Source of the DNA: Muribaculaceae bacterium
GTDB lineage: Bacteria > Bacteroidota > Bacteroidia > Bacteroidales > Muribaculaceae
DNA length: 64,000 bases
Reading direction: 5' to 3'
Assembly (NCBI GenBank): GCA_017451225.1
Contig: JAFSPZ010000049.1
Span: 55,226-119,225 of the forward strand
The notes under the pieces: generated by a model
Databases searched by the model: none
The model's input: the letters and a program-made list of their open reading frames with translations, nothing else
Told to the model about the DNA's origin: nothing
Position numbers and translations under genes: made by a program
In this document: in pieces, positions 52,386 to 61,138 of the stretch
Layout of the letters: each line of letters starts with the position of its first letter
Position numbering within the stretch: position 1 is the stretch's first letter

Positions 52386-54962
52386 ATGAAAAAGATTTGT
52401 TCATTCTTAGTTTTAAGCCTAATGGCAGCTTTGCCATTTCAGGCAATTGCTGTCACTGCAAGCACGGTGAAGATTTACCTTAACCCAGGTCATGGCAGCT
52501 GGGGACCTAACGACCGCCCCATGGCTACCATTCCCTATCCCAACTTGAGCAGCACAGGTCGTCCAGACACCTGTGGTTTCTACGAGAGTAACACCAACAT
52601 GTGGAAGGTGTATGGACTCTATGACGAACTTATTAAGATGGGCGTGAATCCCTCAAACATAATGCTCTCGCGCTGGCTGAGCGGGCCATACCCTTACAAT
52701 GGCGAGGATGGAACATATAACAAACCACTATCTGTTATCTGCGCCGAGGTCAACACTTTTGGCGCCGACATGTTCCTATCTGTTCACTCAAATGCCCTTA
52801 CCGACGGTACTTCGACAAACTACCCGCTGTTCCTGTATCGAGGCACCGATGCACAGGAGCTAGTGGCAGGAAGCAAGAACATGTGTAACGCATTGTGGCA
52901 GTATTTCAAGTATGGTTCCAACCAAATAGACTATTACAGTCGCAACGCCACCGATATTCGAGGTGACATTTCGTTCTACAACAGCAGTAGCACCACTGGC
53001 TATCTGGGAGTGCTCAAGCACAACTCGCCAGGCTTCTTGAGCGAGGGATATTTCCACACCTATCAGCCAGCACGCCACCGCGCCCTGAATATAGACTACT
53101 GTAAAATGGAAGGGGTGAGATACGCACGAGGCATTCACGACTATTTCAATCTTGACACCCCTACCACCGGCTACATCATGGGCACTGTGAAAGATCAAAA
53201 CCACACTCTTGAGCACGACCTTTATCATTATGCCAATGGCTCAATCGACGCATACAAGCCAATCAATGGCGCCACTGTCAAGCTCTATAAAGATGGTGCA
53301 CTTGTGGGTACCTACACAACCGACAACAACTTCAACGGCGTGTTTGTATTCCGTGATTTAGCTCCTGGAACTTATACCATCAGCGCCTCGGCCAACGGTT
53401 ATAACGACATCACCAACCAAACCGTAACCGTGAGCGCAAACAGTACCACCTATCCCAAATACTACATGACCGAAGGACAAGGCGGAGGTGATCCCGCCCA
53501 AGCGGTTAAGCGCATCTATGCCTACAACCTGCGCGACACCAAGAACGATGACGACTCCTATACGTTCACCTTCACCGCCAACAGCGACGCCCAAGCTGGT
53601 GAAATAATCTTTACCGATGCTACCGATGGAGCGACAATAGGCAGCGTGCCTTTCACCGATGTGAAAGAAGGCAGCAACACCATAACAATCACTCAAAACG
53701 ACCTTCCTGGCAGTGAAGAAACGACGATGAATTGGGCCGTGAAACTTACAGGAAATCCTGTTACCGCTGTGGCTAAGCTCAACAACGATGATGCCACATT
53801 CAACTACACACGCGCATGTGTAGCCGTTGACGATAGCCCAGAGAGCGACTATTTGGGCCGCTTCTATGTGATAGACCGCACTGGTTCGAGCACTGCAGCC
53901 AATGGCCTGTGGGCATTCAATGCCGACTACTCCCGCATCAACAACACTGTGTTGCGAGGTGGCGAAACATTCGGCAACCCCTATCGTCTTGCCACCGATG
54001 AGAACGGCAAAGTCTATATCGCCGACTGGGGAGACGGTCACTCGGGTGTCTTTGTGGCATCGCCCGACGACCTTGAAGGAGTATTCCCGCAGTTCTTCGA
54101 GGGCACACGTGCAAGCAACGGTGTTATCACCAACAATGGTGTGCAAGTTGCTTGCTCAAACGTTGCCGTTGAAATAGCAGGTACAAGCGCCAGCACTAAG
54201 ATGTACACTTTCCTCGAAGATTTCGAGGCAAACAATGTGGCAGTCTACAATATAGGCCAACCCGACGGTAGTATAGCCACTTCATGGGGCGCAGCACCAT
54301 CGGCGATAATCCAAGTTAATTCCCTTATGCTCAACGGCAACAGTCAAATAATGAGCGACAACAACGGTGGCCTGTGGGTTTCGCAGCGACGCACCAGGGG
54401 TCAGAATCTTGCCACCACCCCATCGCTCATCCATGTTGACGCAGCAGGTAACATAAACTTCAACTCCGGCAACAATCTGCCCAGTCTCAATGGCTCGCCA
54501 GGTGCAGGATTTGCAGTAAACCGCGAGGGCACCATTCTCGCCATAGGCGATGGCGACGCCATGGTTCAGGTTTACAATATCTCGTGGAATGGTACTACCC
54601 CCTCGCTTGCGGCAATGACTTCGTTTGCAGGCAATGTTGGTGACATCCAGCAGATGGCGTTTGACTACGCAGGCAACCTTGTTGTGGCAGGAACATCGGT
54701 CAAAATCTATTCAATCCCCGTGGGGAACAACCAGTGCACAACTCCCGCCAAGCGATCGCTCACGGTTATAAAGCACAAGAAACCACACATCACAGGCGAC
54801 GTGAACTGCGACGGCAGCGTGACTGCAGCCGACGTGACCGAGCTCTACAACCGCCTGCTCAATGGAAACATGACCTACCATGAGACAAGCGACGTGAACG
54901 GTGACGGCAGCGTGACGAGCGCCGACGTGACAGCTGTTTACTCTATCCTGCTAGGGATTTAA
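52386..54962 (+). CDS. N-acetylmuramoyl-L-alanine amidase with C-terminal dockerin repeats
   Basis: The 858-residue secreted protein has a signal peptide (to about residue 24), an Amidase_3 domain (about 28-250) with zinc His in LNPGHGSWG, Glu in GFYESNTNMW, His in LSVHSNAL and catalytic Glu in FLSEGYFH. A carboxypeptidase-regulatory-like beta domain follows (about 262-358; GATVKLYKDGALVGTYTT, YTISASANGYNDI). A large region (about 370-790) of beta-propeller character has no named family. Two dockerin-type repeats close it (GDVNCDGSVTAADVTELYNR and SDVNGDGSVTSADVTAVYSI). Amidases of this type cut the glycan-peptide bond of peptidoglycan. The amidase part is unusually embedded in a very long protein. 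Confidence 0.88.
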   Translation: MKKICSFLVLSLMAALPFQAIAVTASTVKIYLNPGHGSWGPNDRPMATIPYPNLSSTGRPDTCGFYESNTNMWKVYGLYDELIKMGVNPSNIMLSRWLSGPYPYNGEDGTYNKPLSVICAEVNTFGADMFLSVHSNALTDGTSTNYPLFLYRGTDAQELVAGSKNMCNALWQYFKYGSNQIDYYSRNATDIRGDISFYNSSSTTGYLGVLKHNSPGFLSEGYFHTYQPARHRALNIDYCKMEGVRYARGIHDYFNLDTPTTGYIMGTVKDQNHTLEHDLYHYANGSIDAYKPINGATVKLYKDGALVGTYTTDNNFNGVFVFRDLAPGTYTISASANGYNDITNQTVTVSANSTTYPKYYMTEGQGGGDPAQAVKRIYAYNLRDTKNDDDSYTFTFTANSDAQAGEIIFTDATDGATIGSVPFTDVKEGSNTITITQNDLPGSEETTMNWAVKLTGNPVTAVAKLNNDDATFNYTRACVAVDDSPESDYLGRFYVIDRTGSSTAANGLWAFNADYSRINNTVLRGGETFGNPYRLATDENGKVYIADWGDGHSGVFVASPDDLEGVFPQFFEGTRASNGVITNNGVQVACSNVAVEIAGTSASTKMYTFLEDFEANNVAVYNIGQPDGSIATSWGAAPSAIIQVNSLMLNGNSQIMSDNNGGLWVSQRRTRGQNLATTPSLIHVDAAGNINFNSGNNLPSLNGSPGAGFAVNREGTILAIGDGDAMVQVYNISWNGTTPSLAAMTSFAGNVGDIQQMAFDYAGNLVVAGTSVKIYSIPVGNNQCTTPAKRSLTVIKHKKPHITGDVNCDGSVTAADVTELYNRLLNGNMTYHETSDVNGDGSVTSADVTAVYSILLGI

Positions 54963-54988
54963 TCGTTAGATGGTTACAAGCCACAGCA

Positions 54989-55033
54989 AAATGGGCATTT
55001 CCCTCCCAAAAATTGTGCAGGAAAAGCCCATTT
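54989..55033. terminator. Bidirectional terminator-like hairpin
   Basis: AAATGGGC-A-TTTCC pairs with GGAAA-A-GCCCATTT (13 pairs, one A-A mismatch) around a 17-base loop between two convergent genes. Confidence 0.6.
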
Positions 55034-55065
55034 GTTATAAAGCAAGGTTTTTAAAAAGAAAGGGG

Positions 55066-56202
55066 TTATTTTCCTTTTTTCCGTCTTGCGCAGAGCCAGT
55101 TAGAAGGATTGTTATACCCGATGCGGAATGGCAGCGGCTTGACGCTTGCCGCGGTTGCTTTGTAGAGCGAGTCGAGGTCGTGCTGTACGCACTTGTCGGT
55201 GAAGACCATGAGAGGCCTCTTGTAGACGCCATAAAGAGTGATGTCGAAGTCGGTGGCAAGACAGCTGTAAGGCACTCCCGAGTCGTCTTCCACCACCCAT
55301 TGTGAGTAGCGTGCAATATAGTCACGAATGTGGGTAAATCCCGGCATGTGCATCAAGTAGGAAGCAGCCTTGAGATAGGTCGCCACATTGTGCTTGGGCA
55401 ACGTGCTGAGCAAGTATTTCCTGAAATTTGGATCCATGCGGTCGTTGTTGACATCGCATGAGAAATAATAGAGCGTCTGCTCGTGGCTGGTGCCTTGCTT
55501 GAAGAACTTGCATTGCACGACGGTGCCGCTGCCGCCGGCTTTAACGAGGCTGCCGCTGCTGTCGAGCTTCATGTTCTCGATTGAGATGATGTCGTAGCCA
55601 TCGGTTGCCATGAGCATTGTCAAAACAGGACACACCCCGTCGAGCTGCTCGTTGTCCAAATCGTTCTTCATGTCCTTGGTGATGAAATAGCTCCTGTTCA
55701 AGAACGAGAGCAACGCCTTGCGATAGGAGTCATACTGCGCATAGCCCGTCTTGAGAGTTGCGCCAAAGGGGGAACCGGCTTTTTCAAGGCCACACAGCAC
55801 ATAGGTGTCGGCGTTAGGGAAAATGGTGACTGGATAGAGGAAATCGGCTCCGCTGAATGGATAGAAGACCATGTCGACGCTGTCGCGGAAGTCGCTGAAG
55901 TCTTTTTTCGCAAGCGAGTCGCATTGGGCACGGGTTCGGGCGCTGATGTCAAGCAGCCGCTTAATCTCGGCGCTGTACTTTTCCCAGGCTTGCGCATCGG
56001 CAGCCGTCATGCTGATGCCGTCTTTAGAAATTCCGGCATAGAATCTTGTGGCGCGATTAATGCTCTCGTCACCCTTGAGGGGCTTTAAAGCATCGCGAGC
56101 AGTGGCCGAAGGGTCATTTTGCGACAACTGGCGGCAACTGGGGGCAATGGCCGAAGCCAAAAGCACAAGAACTAGTGTTGCAGTTAGTTTGCTCGTTTTC
56201 AT
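55066..56202 (-). CDS. Probable lipoprotein of unknown function
   Basis: The 378-residue protein has a signal peptide with a Cys at about 23 (SAIAPSC), suggesting lipidation. The rest is alpha/beta in composition, with conserved-looking segments VFYPFSGADFLYPVTIFPN, YVLCGLEKAGSPF and GFTHIRDYIARYSQWVVEDDSG. No family is recognised. It is the last of three same-strand genes (hydrolase, permease, lipoprotein) with 48- and 59-base gaps. A run of ATTT repeats lies just upstream of its ATG. Confidence 0.7.
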   Translation of the reverse strand: MKTSKLTATLVLVLLASAIAPSCRQLSQNDPSATARDALKPLKGDESINRATRFYAGISKDGISMTAADAQAWEKYSAEIKRLLDISARTRAQCDSLAKKDFSDFRDSVDMVFYPFSGADFLYPVTIFPNADTYVLCGLEKAGSPFGATLKTGYAQYDSYRKALLSFLNRSYFITKDMKNDLDNEQLDGVCPVLTMLMATDGYDIISIENMKLDSSGSLVKAGGSGTVVQCKFFKQGTSHEQTLYYFSCDVNNDRMDPNFRKYLLSTLPKHNVATYLKAASYLMHMPGFTHIRDYIARYSQWVVEDDSGVPYSCLATDFDITLYGVYKRPLMVFTDKCVQHDLDSLYKATAASVKPLPFRIGYNNPSNWLCARRKKGK

Positions 56203-56210
56203 GTGTGTGT

Positions 56211-56232
56211 ATTTATTTATTTATTTATTGAT
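56211..56232. repeat. Tetranucleotide repeat upstream of the lipoprotein gene
   Basis: Four to five tandem ATTT units next to a GTGTGT run lie between the permease stop and the lipoprotein ATG. Confidence 0.6.
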
Positions 56233-56261
56233 TGATTAAATAATAAAAATAGCTTGCGGTT

Positions 56262-57653
56262 TCAGGGGAGAACGCTACCGGGGGGCGGCTGGTTGTTTTG
56301 CTTGAAACCACACTTCACATTAATGCGCTGAGCCACAAACCACAAGAGCCATCCCACCAGCAAAGTGGCAAGGCTGGCAATAGAGGTCCATGGTGCCCAC
56401 TGGGAGTGCTCGGCAAACGTCTTGATAAAATCTTGATAAACCAAATAAACTATCGAGCACAAAATCAAAGCGCAGAAGATGAGCGGCGTGACAGGATAGC
56501 CAAAGGTCTTGTAAGGCCGCTCGGCATCGGGGAAACGGCGTCGATGGACATAGCCCCCCGCCACAGTGAGCATTGAGCAGAACGAAAGCACAATGCCCGT
56601 GTACTCGGTAACCTCCTTGAACGAACCAGTAATAATCATGAGCGCGCTGATGAGCCACTGCACAGCCACTGCCACCGATGGCACGTTGCGCTTGTTGCGC
56701 CATGTGAGGAAATGAAAGATGCGATAATCCTCGCCCATCGTCTGACCCACTCTTGGCCCCACATAGACCATCGAGCTGATTGAAGATGTGAGCATGAGCG
56801 CTATGAGCACGCCCATAATGGCTCCCCCCTCGTTGCCAAAAATGTGAGTGGCGCTGATGAGTCCCACCTCGACCTCTCCGCTGAGCTCGGCAACAGGGGC
56901 TGTGCGCAGGAAAACCATGTTGAGCGCAAGATAGAGCACAACCACAAAAGCTGTGCTGATGAGAAGCGCCAGCGGCACGTTGCGCTTGGGGTTCTTGATG
57001 TCGCCCACAATATAGGCTGCAGCATTCCACCCCGAGTAGGCATAGTATACCCAGATGAGTGAAACAGCAAAGCTCACCGAGAAAACATCGCCCAGGTCAA
57101 GACCGTTTCCAGCTCCAAAGTTGGCTGCGCCATCGGCCGGGCACATCAAGCCAGCCACTATAAACACAATTATTATCAACACCTTGGCAAAGGTGAGAAT
57201 GTTCTGCATCTTGGCACCCATGTTCACACTGTTGAAGTGCACAATGGTGATGACCGTGAGAACGCCCATCGCCAGCAGCAGAGGGTTGACAGCAGGCAGC
57301 AGGCGACACACATAGGAGCTCAATGCCATGCAAGCCAGAGCCACCGGCGCTGCAAAGCCCACAACAAGCGACACCCAACCCGCCAGGAATCCCAACGATG
57401 GATGATAGATTTGGGAAAGGAAGTTGTATTCTCCACCCGAGCGGGGAATAGCGGCGCCCAACTCGCTGTACACGATAGCTCCGCACAATGCCGTGATGCC
57501 TCCCACAAGCCAAATCAACGCTATTGACGTGACGTTGGTTGTAGAAAGTAGTTGGAAGCCCAGAGAGGTGAAAACCCCTGTGCCAATCATGTTGGCAATC
57601 ACAAAAGCCGATGCCGCCTTGGCGTTAAGTTTATAGTGATTCTTAGTGCTCAA
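56262..57653 (-). CDS. APC-family amino-acid permease
   Basis: The 463-residue inner-membrane protein has 12 predicted helices and begins MSTKNHYKLNAKAASAFVIANMIGTGVFTSLG (key motif ANMIGTGVF), the substrate-backbone-binding unwound helix of the amino acid-polyamine-organocation superfamily. GLGAAIPRSGGEYNFLSQ is the second signature (ELGAAIPRSGGEYNF). The C-terminus is Pro/Gly-rich (NNQPPPGSVLP). The substrate is unknown. It follows the alpha/beta-hydrolase gene by 48 bases. Confidence 0.92.
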   Translation of the reverse strand: MSTKNHYKLNAKAASAFVIANMIGTGVFTSLGFQLLSTTNVTSIALIWLVGGITALCGAIVYSELGAAIPRSGGEYNFLSQIYHPSLGFLAGWVSLVVGFAAPVALACMALSSYVCRLLPAVNPLLLAMGVLTVITIVHFNSVNMGAKMQNILTFAKVLIIIVFIVAGLMCPADGAANFGAGNGLDLGDVFSVSFAVSLIWVYYAYSGWNAAAYIVGDIKNPKRNVPLALLISTAFVVVLYLALNMVFLRTAPVAELSGEVEVGLISATHIFGNEGGAIMGVLIALMLTSSISSMVYVGPRVGQTMGEDYRIFHFLTWRNKRNVPSVAVAVQWLISALMIITGSFKEVTEYTGIVLSFCSMLTVAGGYVHRRRFPDAERPYKTFGYPVTPLIFCALILCSIVYLVYQDFIKTFAEHSQWAPWTSIASLATLLVGWLLWFVAQRINVKCGFKQNNQPPPGSVLP

Positions 57654-57701
57654 TGTTCTGGTCGTGTATAGAAATAAATTAATTAGTGAAACATGATTCT
57701 C

Positions 57702-58667
57702 TCATGGCTGCTTGGACTCCTCGTTGAGGGTGCCGCAGTGCTCAAGCCAGTGGAGGAGGGTCTCGTCAAACTGCTGTGGCTGCTCGAGGTTGACCATGTG
57801 TCCGCATTTCTTGAAAACGATGAGCTTGCCGCAGGGCAGATAGGGCAAAGTGTATCCTCTAGTCACTTTCTCGCTCTCTCCGTAAATGATGAGCGCGGGC
57901 ACGTTGCTCCCTGACTTCTTGAGCCTTGCCAGCGCTTGCTCGCCATAATAGACCCTTGCAGTGATGTGCAGTGCCTGCCATGCGCCCCAGTCCATAATCT
58001 CGCGCGTGAGCTCGTCGCGGATTTTCTCACGATTGGCTGGATGGCATGCGCTCAACAGCCCGGCAACCCTGCGACGCTTATATCGTTCCACGTCGGCTTC
58101 AACCTTCTTGATGCTCTGCTTGCGCTCGGCGATTTCCTTTGCCGAACGCGGCTTGCCTGGACCCGTGAAGTTGCAAGTCTCGCCCGACACCATCACGCAC
58201 GACAGCAGCCGCTCAGGGAACAACGCCACCATGTCGCCTGCAACATAGGCGCCCATCGACAGCCCCACCACGTGCGCCTTTTCAATGCCTAGCGAGTCCA
58301 TCAGGGCAATCACGTCGTCGGCGTGGGTGAACTGGTAGCCTTCGGGAGGGTCGGAGCTCTTGCCGTAGCCACGCAGGTCGGGAACAACGACGCGGTAGCG
58401 CCCTTTGAGCAGCTCCACCTCACGGTCCCACATCCTGTGGTCGAGCGTGTGACCGTGCAGCAGCAGCACCGCCTCGTCGCCGTGGCCTGTGTCGTGGTAG
58501 AGCATCTGCCCTCCACCCTTGAGCATCACCGCCCTGGGTTGGGCAGCGGCGGCACCTGTGGCCGCAAGCACGCTCGCCAGCAAAGCAATCAATGGCAGCA
58601 CCCGGCATTGCCAGGCGCGCCCTGCGTGCCATTGTTCTAAAAGCTTGACTGTAAAAATGCTCATCAT
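57702..58667 (-). CDS. Secreted alpha/beta-hydrolase
   Basis: The protein of about 321 residues has an N-terminal hydrophobic segment (LPLIALLASVLAATGAAAAQP), so it is exported. The fold shows the oxyanion motif LLHGHTLDHRMWD, DLRGYGKSS, the nucleophile elbow in VVGLSMGAYVAG, an Asp in IYGESEKV-type position and the His in FKKCGHMVNLEQP. This matches esterase/epoxide-hydrolase-like members; the substrate is unknown. ATG pair at 58667 (MMSIFTVK) is preferred over a start 12 codons upstream whose extension is not signal-like. GC content is higher than the flanks. Confidence 0.88.
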   Translation of the reverse strand: MMSIFTVKLLEQWHAGRAWQCRVLPLIALLASVLAATGAAAAQPRAVMLKGGGQMLYHDTGHGDEAVLLLHGHTLDHRMWDREVELLKGRYRVVVPDLRGYGKSSDPPEGYQFTHADDVIALMDSLGIEKAHVVGLSMGAYVAGDMVALFPERLLSCVMVSGETCNFTGPGKPRSAKEIAERKQSIKKVEADVERYKRRRVAGLLSACHPANREKIRDELTREIMDWGAWQALHITARVYYGEQALARLKKSGSNVPALIIYGESEKVTRGYTLPYLPCGKLIVFKKCGHMVNLEQPQQFDETLLHWLEHCGTLNEESKQP

Positions 58668-58751
58668 GTTAACTCTCGCAATTTGGTCGCAACACTCACA
58701 CAAGTTGGCTAAATCGAAACTGCAAAATTAAAAATATTAATTCAAGCGCAT

Positions 58752-58868
58752 CGGTCACAAGCCATCATTTAACAAGTTTTTAGACCCTTTAACAGCGTCG
58801 ACAATTACTTTGGTGAGCGGTCACAAGCTATCATTTAACAAGTTTTTAGACCCTTTAACAGCGTCGAC
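58752..58868. repeat. Two 51-base direct repeats
   Basis: Copy 1 at 58752-58802 and copy 2 at 58818-58868 differ at one base (C or T) and are separated by 15 bases. Each begins CGGTCACAAG and ends in the palindrome GTCGAC. They lie in the divergent region between the hydrolase and the nuclease gene. No frame or hairpin explains them. Confidence 0.9.
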
Positions 58869-58985
58869 CCCATCGAAAAGGAGCTAGAGCGAACAGGACA
58901 AAAGGGAGAAAAGGGAGTTTTCACATAAAATAAATTGCGAGAAAAAAAACCATCCTTCGATAGCTCTGAAGTAAAAACTATTTAG

Positions 58986-58993
58986 TAATTTTG
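58986..58993 (+). promoter_or_regulatory. -7 element of the nuclease-permease pair
   Basis: TAATTTTG about 20 bases before the ATG at 59014. No TTTG box is at the standard distance. Confidence 0.5.
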
Positions 58994-59013
58994 TAGTCAA
59001 AAAAAAGAGCCCC

Positions 59014-59838
59014 ATGGCAAGAAACCTTGACAAGAGTGAGCTGCACTTCGCTCAGGACGAGCGCCTTTCGTTCAAAGAAGAGGGTCACATCTATCTGCTT
59101 GACGGCAAGCGCCGGCTCACCGCTGTGAGCAGCGTGATTGGCCGTTATTTCAAGCCCTTCGACAGTGACTACTGGGCAAGGCGCAAAGCCCGCTCTCTCC
59201 ACATCACCGCCCAGCAGCTCAAGGAGCAATGGGAATGTGAGGGGATGATGGCAAGCCTTGCCGGAACCCATCTGCACAAGCAGATTGAAGGCTACCTGAA
59301 CGGCGATGAGCACATGGTGCCAACGTGCCGCTTCGCCCACGACGGAGAGCACGTGCACGTGGACAAAATCATCAATATTGACAAGGAGATTGAACTGTTC
59401 CTGAAATTTGCCCGGGAAGTGGATTTCACCCCCTTCCGTACCGAATGGAGGGTGATGGACGAGGAACTGGGCATGGCAGGAACCATCGACCTGACGTGCA
59501 GCCGGCGCGACGGCACATTTGAGCTCTATGACTGGAAGCGCAGCAGGTCGCTCATTGACGAGCACGGCAACGTGTGCAAGACAAGCCGTTTCAACTCATG
59601 CGGAATAAACGGCCTGGAACACATTGCCGACTGCAGCTATTGGCACTATGCCTTGCAACAAAACCTCTACAAACTCATGGTTGAGAAATGCTACGGGCTA
59701 AAAATCAGCGCCATGCATCTGGTGGTCCTGCATCACAGCTACGACACCTATCATGTGATTGAAATTCCCGATATGCCCCATGAAATTGACCATATCGTTA
59801 ACGAGCTGATGCAAAAACAACTAAACCAAACAAATTGA
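59014..59838 (+). CDS. PD-(D/E)XK superfamily nuclease
   Basis: The 274-residue protein has the core of RecB/Cas4-type nucleases: His in GTHLHKQIEGYLNG (about 88-101), Glu in RTEWRVMDEELGMAGTIDL (Asp of TIDL at about 159), the D-x-K element in FELYDWKRSRS (about 170-175) and Q-x3-Y in ALQQNLYKLMVE (about 212). All catalytic positions of the motif set are present. No helicase, Cas gene or phage gene is adjacent; a nucleobase permease follows after 4 bases. The biological substrate is unknown; repair or salvage of DNA is possible. Confidence 0.83.
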   Translation: MARNLDKSELHFAQDERLSFKEEGHIYLLDGKRRLTAVSSVIGRYFKPFDSDYWARRKARSLHITAQQLKEQWECEGMMASLAGTHLHKQIEGYLNGDEHMVPTCRFAHDGEHVHVDKIINIDKEIELFLKFAREVDFTPFRTEWRVMDEELGMAGTIDLTCSRRDGTFELYDWKRSRSLIDEHGNVCKTSRFNSCGINGLEHIADCSYWHYALQQNLYKLMVEKCYGLKISAMHLVVLHHSYDTYHVIEIPDMPHEIDHIVNELMQKQLNQTN

Positions 59839-59842
59839 TATA

Positions 59843-61066
59843 ATGAGCAACATGTTATCACCAATCCGCAAAACCATCGTGGGAGTGCAGTTCCTGTTTG
59901 TGGCTTTCGGCGCCACCGTGCTCATGCCCCTTCTCGTTGGTCTAGATCCTGCCACTGCCCTGTTTTCGGCAGGAACAGGCACCCTGATTTTTCATCTGGT
60001 GACCCGAGGAAAAGTCCCCATCTTTCTCGGGTCGAGTTTTGCTTTTATAGCCCCAATCCTGCTAGCCTCAAAACAATGGGGGCTTGAAGGAACCCTTTCA
60101 GGCTTTGCCGGTGTTGCCTTAGTTTATTTTGTTGCATCAGCACTAATCAAGTGGCGTGGCACCGATTTCCTTAGCCGATTGTTCCCACCAGTAGTGGTTG
60201 GGCCAGTCATCATCCTCATTGGCTTGTCGCTCTCGGGCACAGCCGTTGAAATGTCGAAGAACAACTGGCTTCTTGCAATAATATCGCTTGTGGTGTCAAT
60301 CACGATTCTCACCTATGCCCGAGGCCTTTTCAAGTTGATTCCTGTTGTTGGCGGCATAGCCGTTGGCTACACGGTGGCAATGGCAATGGGGCTTGTTGAC
60401 TTCTCGGGCATAGTTGACGCTCCGTGGTTTGCCCTTCCACAAAACATAGCACATCCCACCTTGCCTGCACTCGACTGGCAACCCTTTGTGTGCCTGATGC
60501 CCATCGCCCTCGCCACCCTTATAGAACATGTGGGCGATGTCTATGTGGTGAGCAACGTTGCAGGCAAAGATTTTGTACAGGATCCAGGCTTGCACCGCAC
60601 CATGCTTGGCGATGGCCTGGCCTGCCTTGCTGCCGCCTTCATGGGCGGTCCTCCTGTAACCACCTACAGCGAGGTGACCGGCGCTATGCAAATCACACGC
60701 ATCACCTCTCCAGCAGTGATACGCATAACCGCTGTCGCCGCTATATTGTTCTCGGTATTCGGCAAGCTCAACGCCTTCCTGCAAAGCATTCCGCAGGCTG
60801 TGCTTGGCGGCATCATGCTGATGCTCTTTGGGACCATAGCCACAGTAGGAATTCAAAGCTTAGTGCGAAACAAGGTCGATTTCAGCCAAACTCGCAACAT
60901 AATCATTGCCAGCATCATGCTCACGACCGGAGTGGGCGGCGCCGAGCTCGCTGCCGGCAGCTTCAGCTTGTCGGGCATTGGACTTGCTGCAATTGTGGGC
61001 ATTATTCTCAATTTAGCACTTCCCAGCAAGACCAAGGCCGACGAAACCAAAGAAATAAAACAATAA
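59843..61066 (+). CDS. Uracil/xanthine permease, NCS2 family
   Basis: The 407-residue inner-membrane protein has the NCS2 layout of 14 segments, with FVAFGATVLMPLLVGLDPATALFSAG, GKVPIFLGSSFAFIAPI, FPPVVVGPVIILIGLSL and the signature GGPPVTTYSEVTGAMQITR, which holds the substrate-binding Glu in TTYSE. The TYSEVTGA form points to the uracil branch (UraA-like) rather than xanthine. It starts 4 bases after the nuclease gene, indicating co-transcription. It ends 72 bases before the rfbB ATG. Confidence 0.9.
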   Translation: MSNMLSPIRKTIVGVQFLFVAFGATVLMPLLVGLDPATALFSAGTGTLIFHLVTRGKVPIFLGSSFAFIAPILLASKQWGLEGTLSGFAGVALVYFVASALIKWRGTDFLSRLFPPVVVGPVIILIGLSLSGTAVEMSKNNWLLAIISLVVSITILTYARGLFKLIPVVGGIAVGYTVAMAMGLVDFSGIVDAPWFALPQNIAHPTLPALDWQPFVCLMPIALATLIEHVGDVYVVSNVAGKDFVQDPGLHRTMLGDGLACLAAAFMGGPPVTTYSEVTGAMQITRITSPAVIRITAVAAILFSVFGKLNAFLQSIPQAVLGGIMLMLFGTIATVGIQSLVRNKVDFSQTRNIIIASIMLTTGVGGAELAAGSFSLSGIGLAAIVGIILNLALPSKTKADETKEIKQ

Positions 61067-61092
61067 TAAAATCTAAAAAAACGGGTTTGTAT

Positions 61093-61123
61093 TTTGATAT
61101 TCCCTTGAGTTGGGTTATCTTTG
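61093..61123 (+). promoter_or_regulatory. Promoter of rfbB
   Basis: TTTG (61093-61096), 19 bases, TATCTTTG (61116-61123): an exact match. It rules out the TTG at 61121 as a start codon. Confidence 0.8.
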
Positions 61124-61138
61124 TGGGTTAAATCAAGA

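Noticed and set aside
56320-57513. Several long frames overlapping the APC permease gene on both strands
   Set aside because: The permease reading frame has clear membrane segments and family motifs; the others are Cys/His/Arg-rich frame shadows in a GC-rich gene.
58752-58868. Possible two-unit CRISPR array
   Set aside because: The 51-base repeats are too long, the 15-base spacer too short, there are only two units, and no cas gene is present. The nearby PD-(D/E)XK nuclease lacks the Cas4 cysteine cluster.
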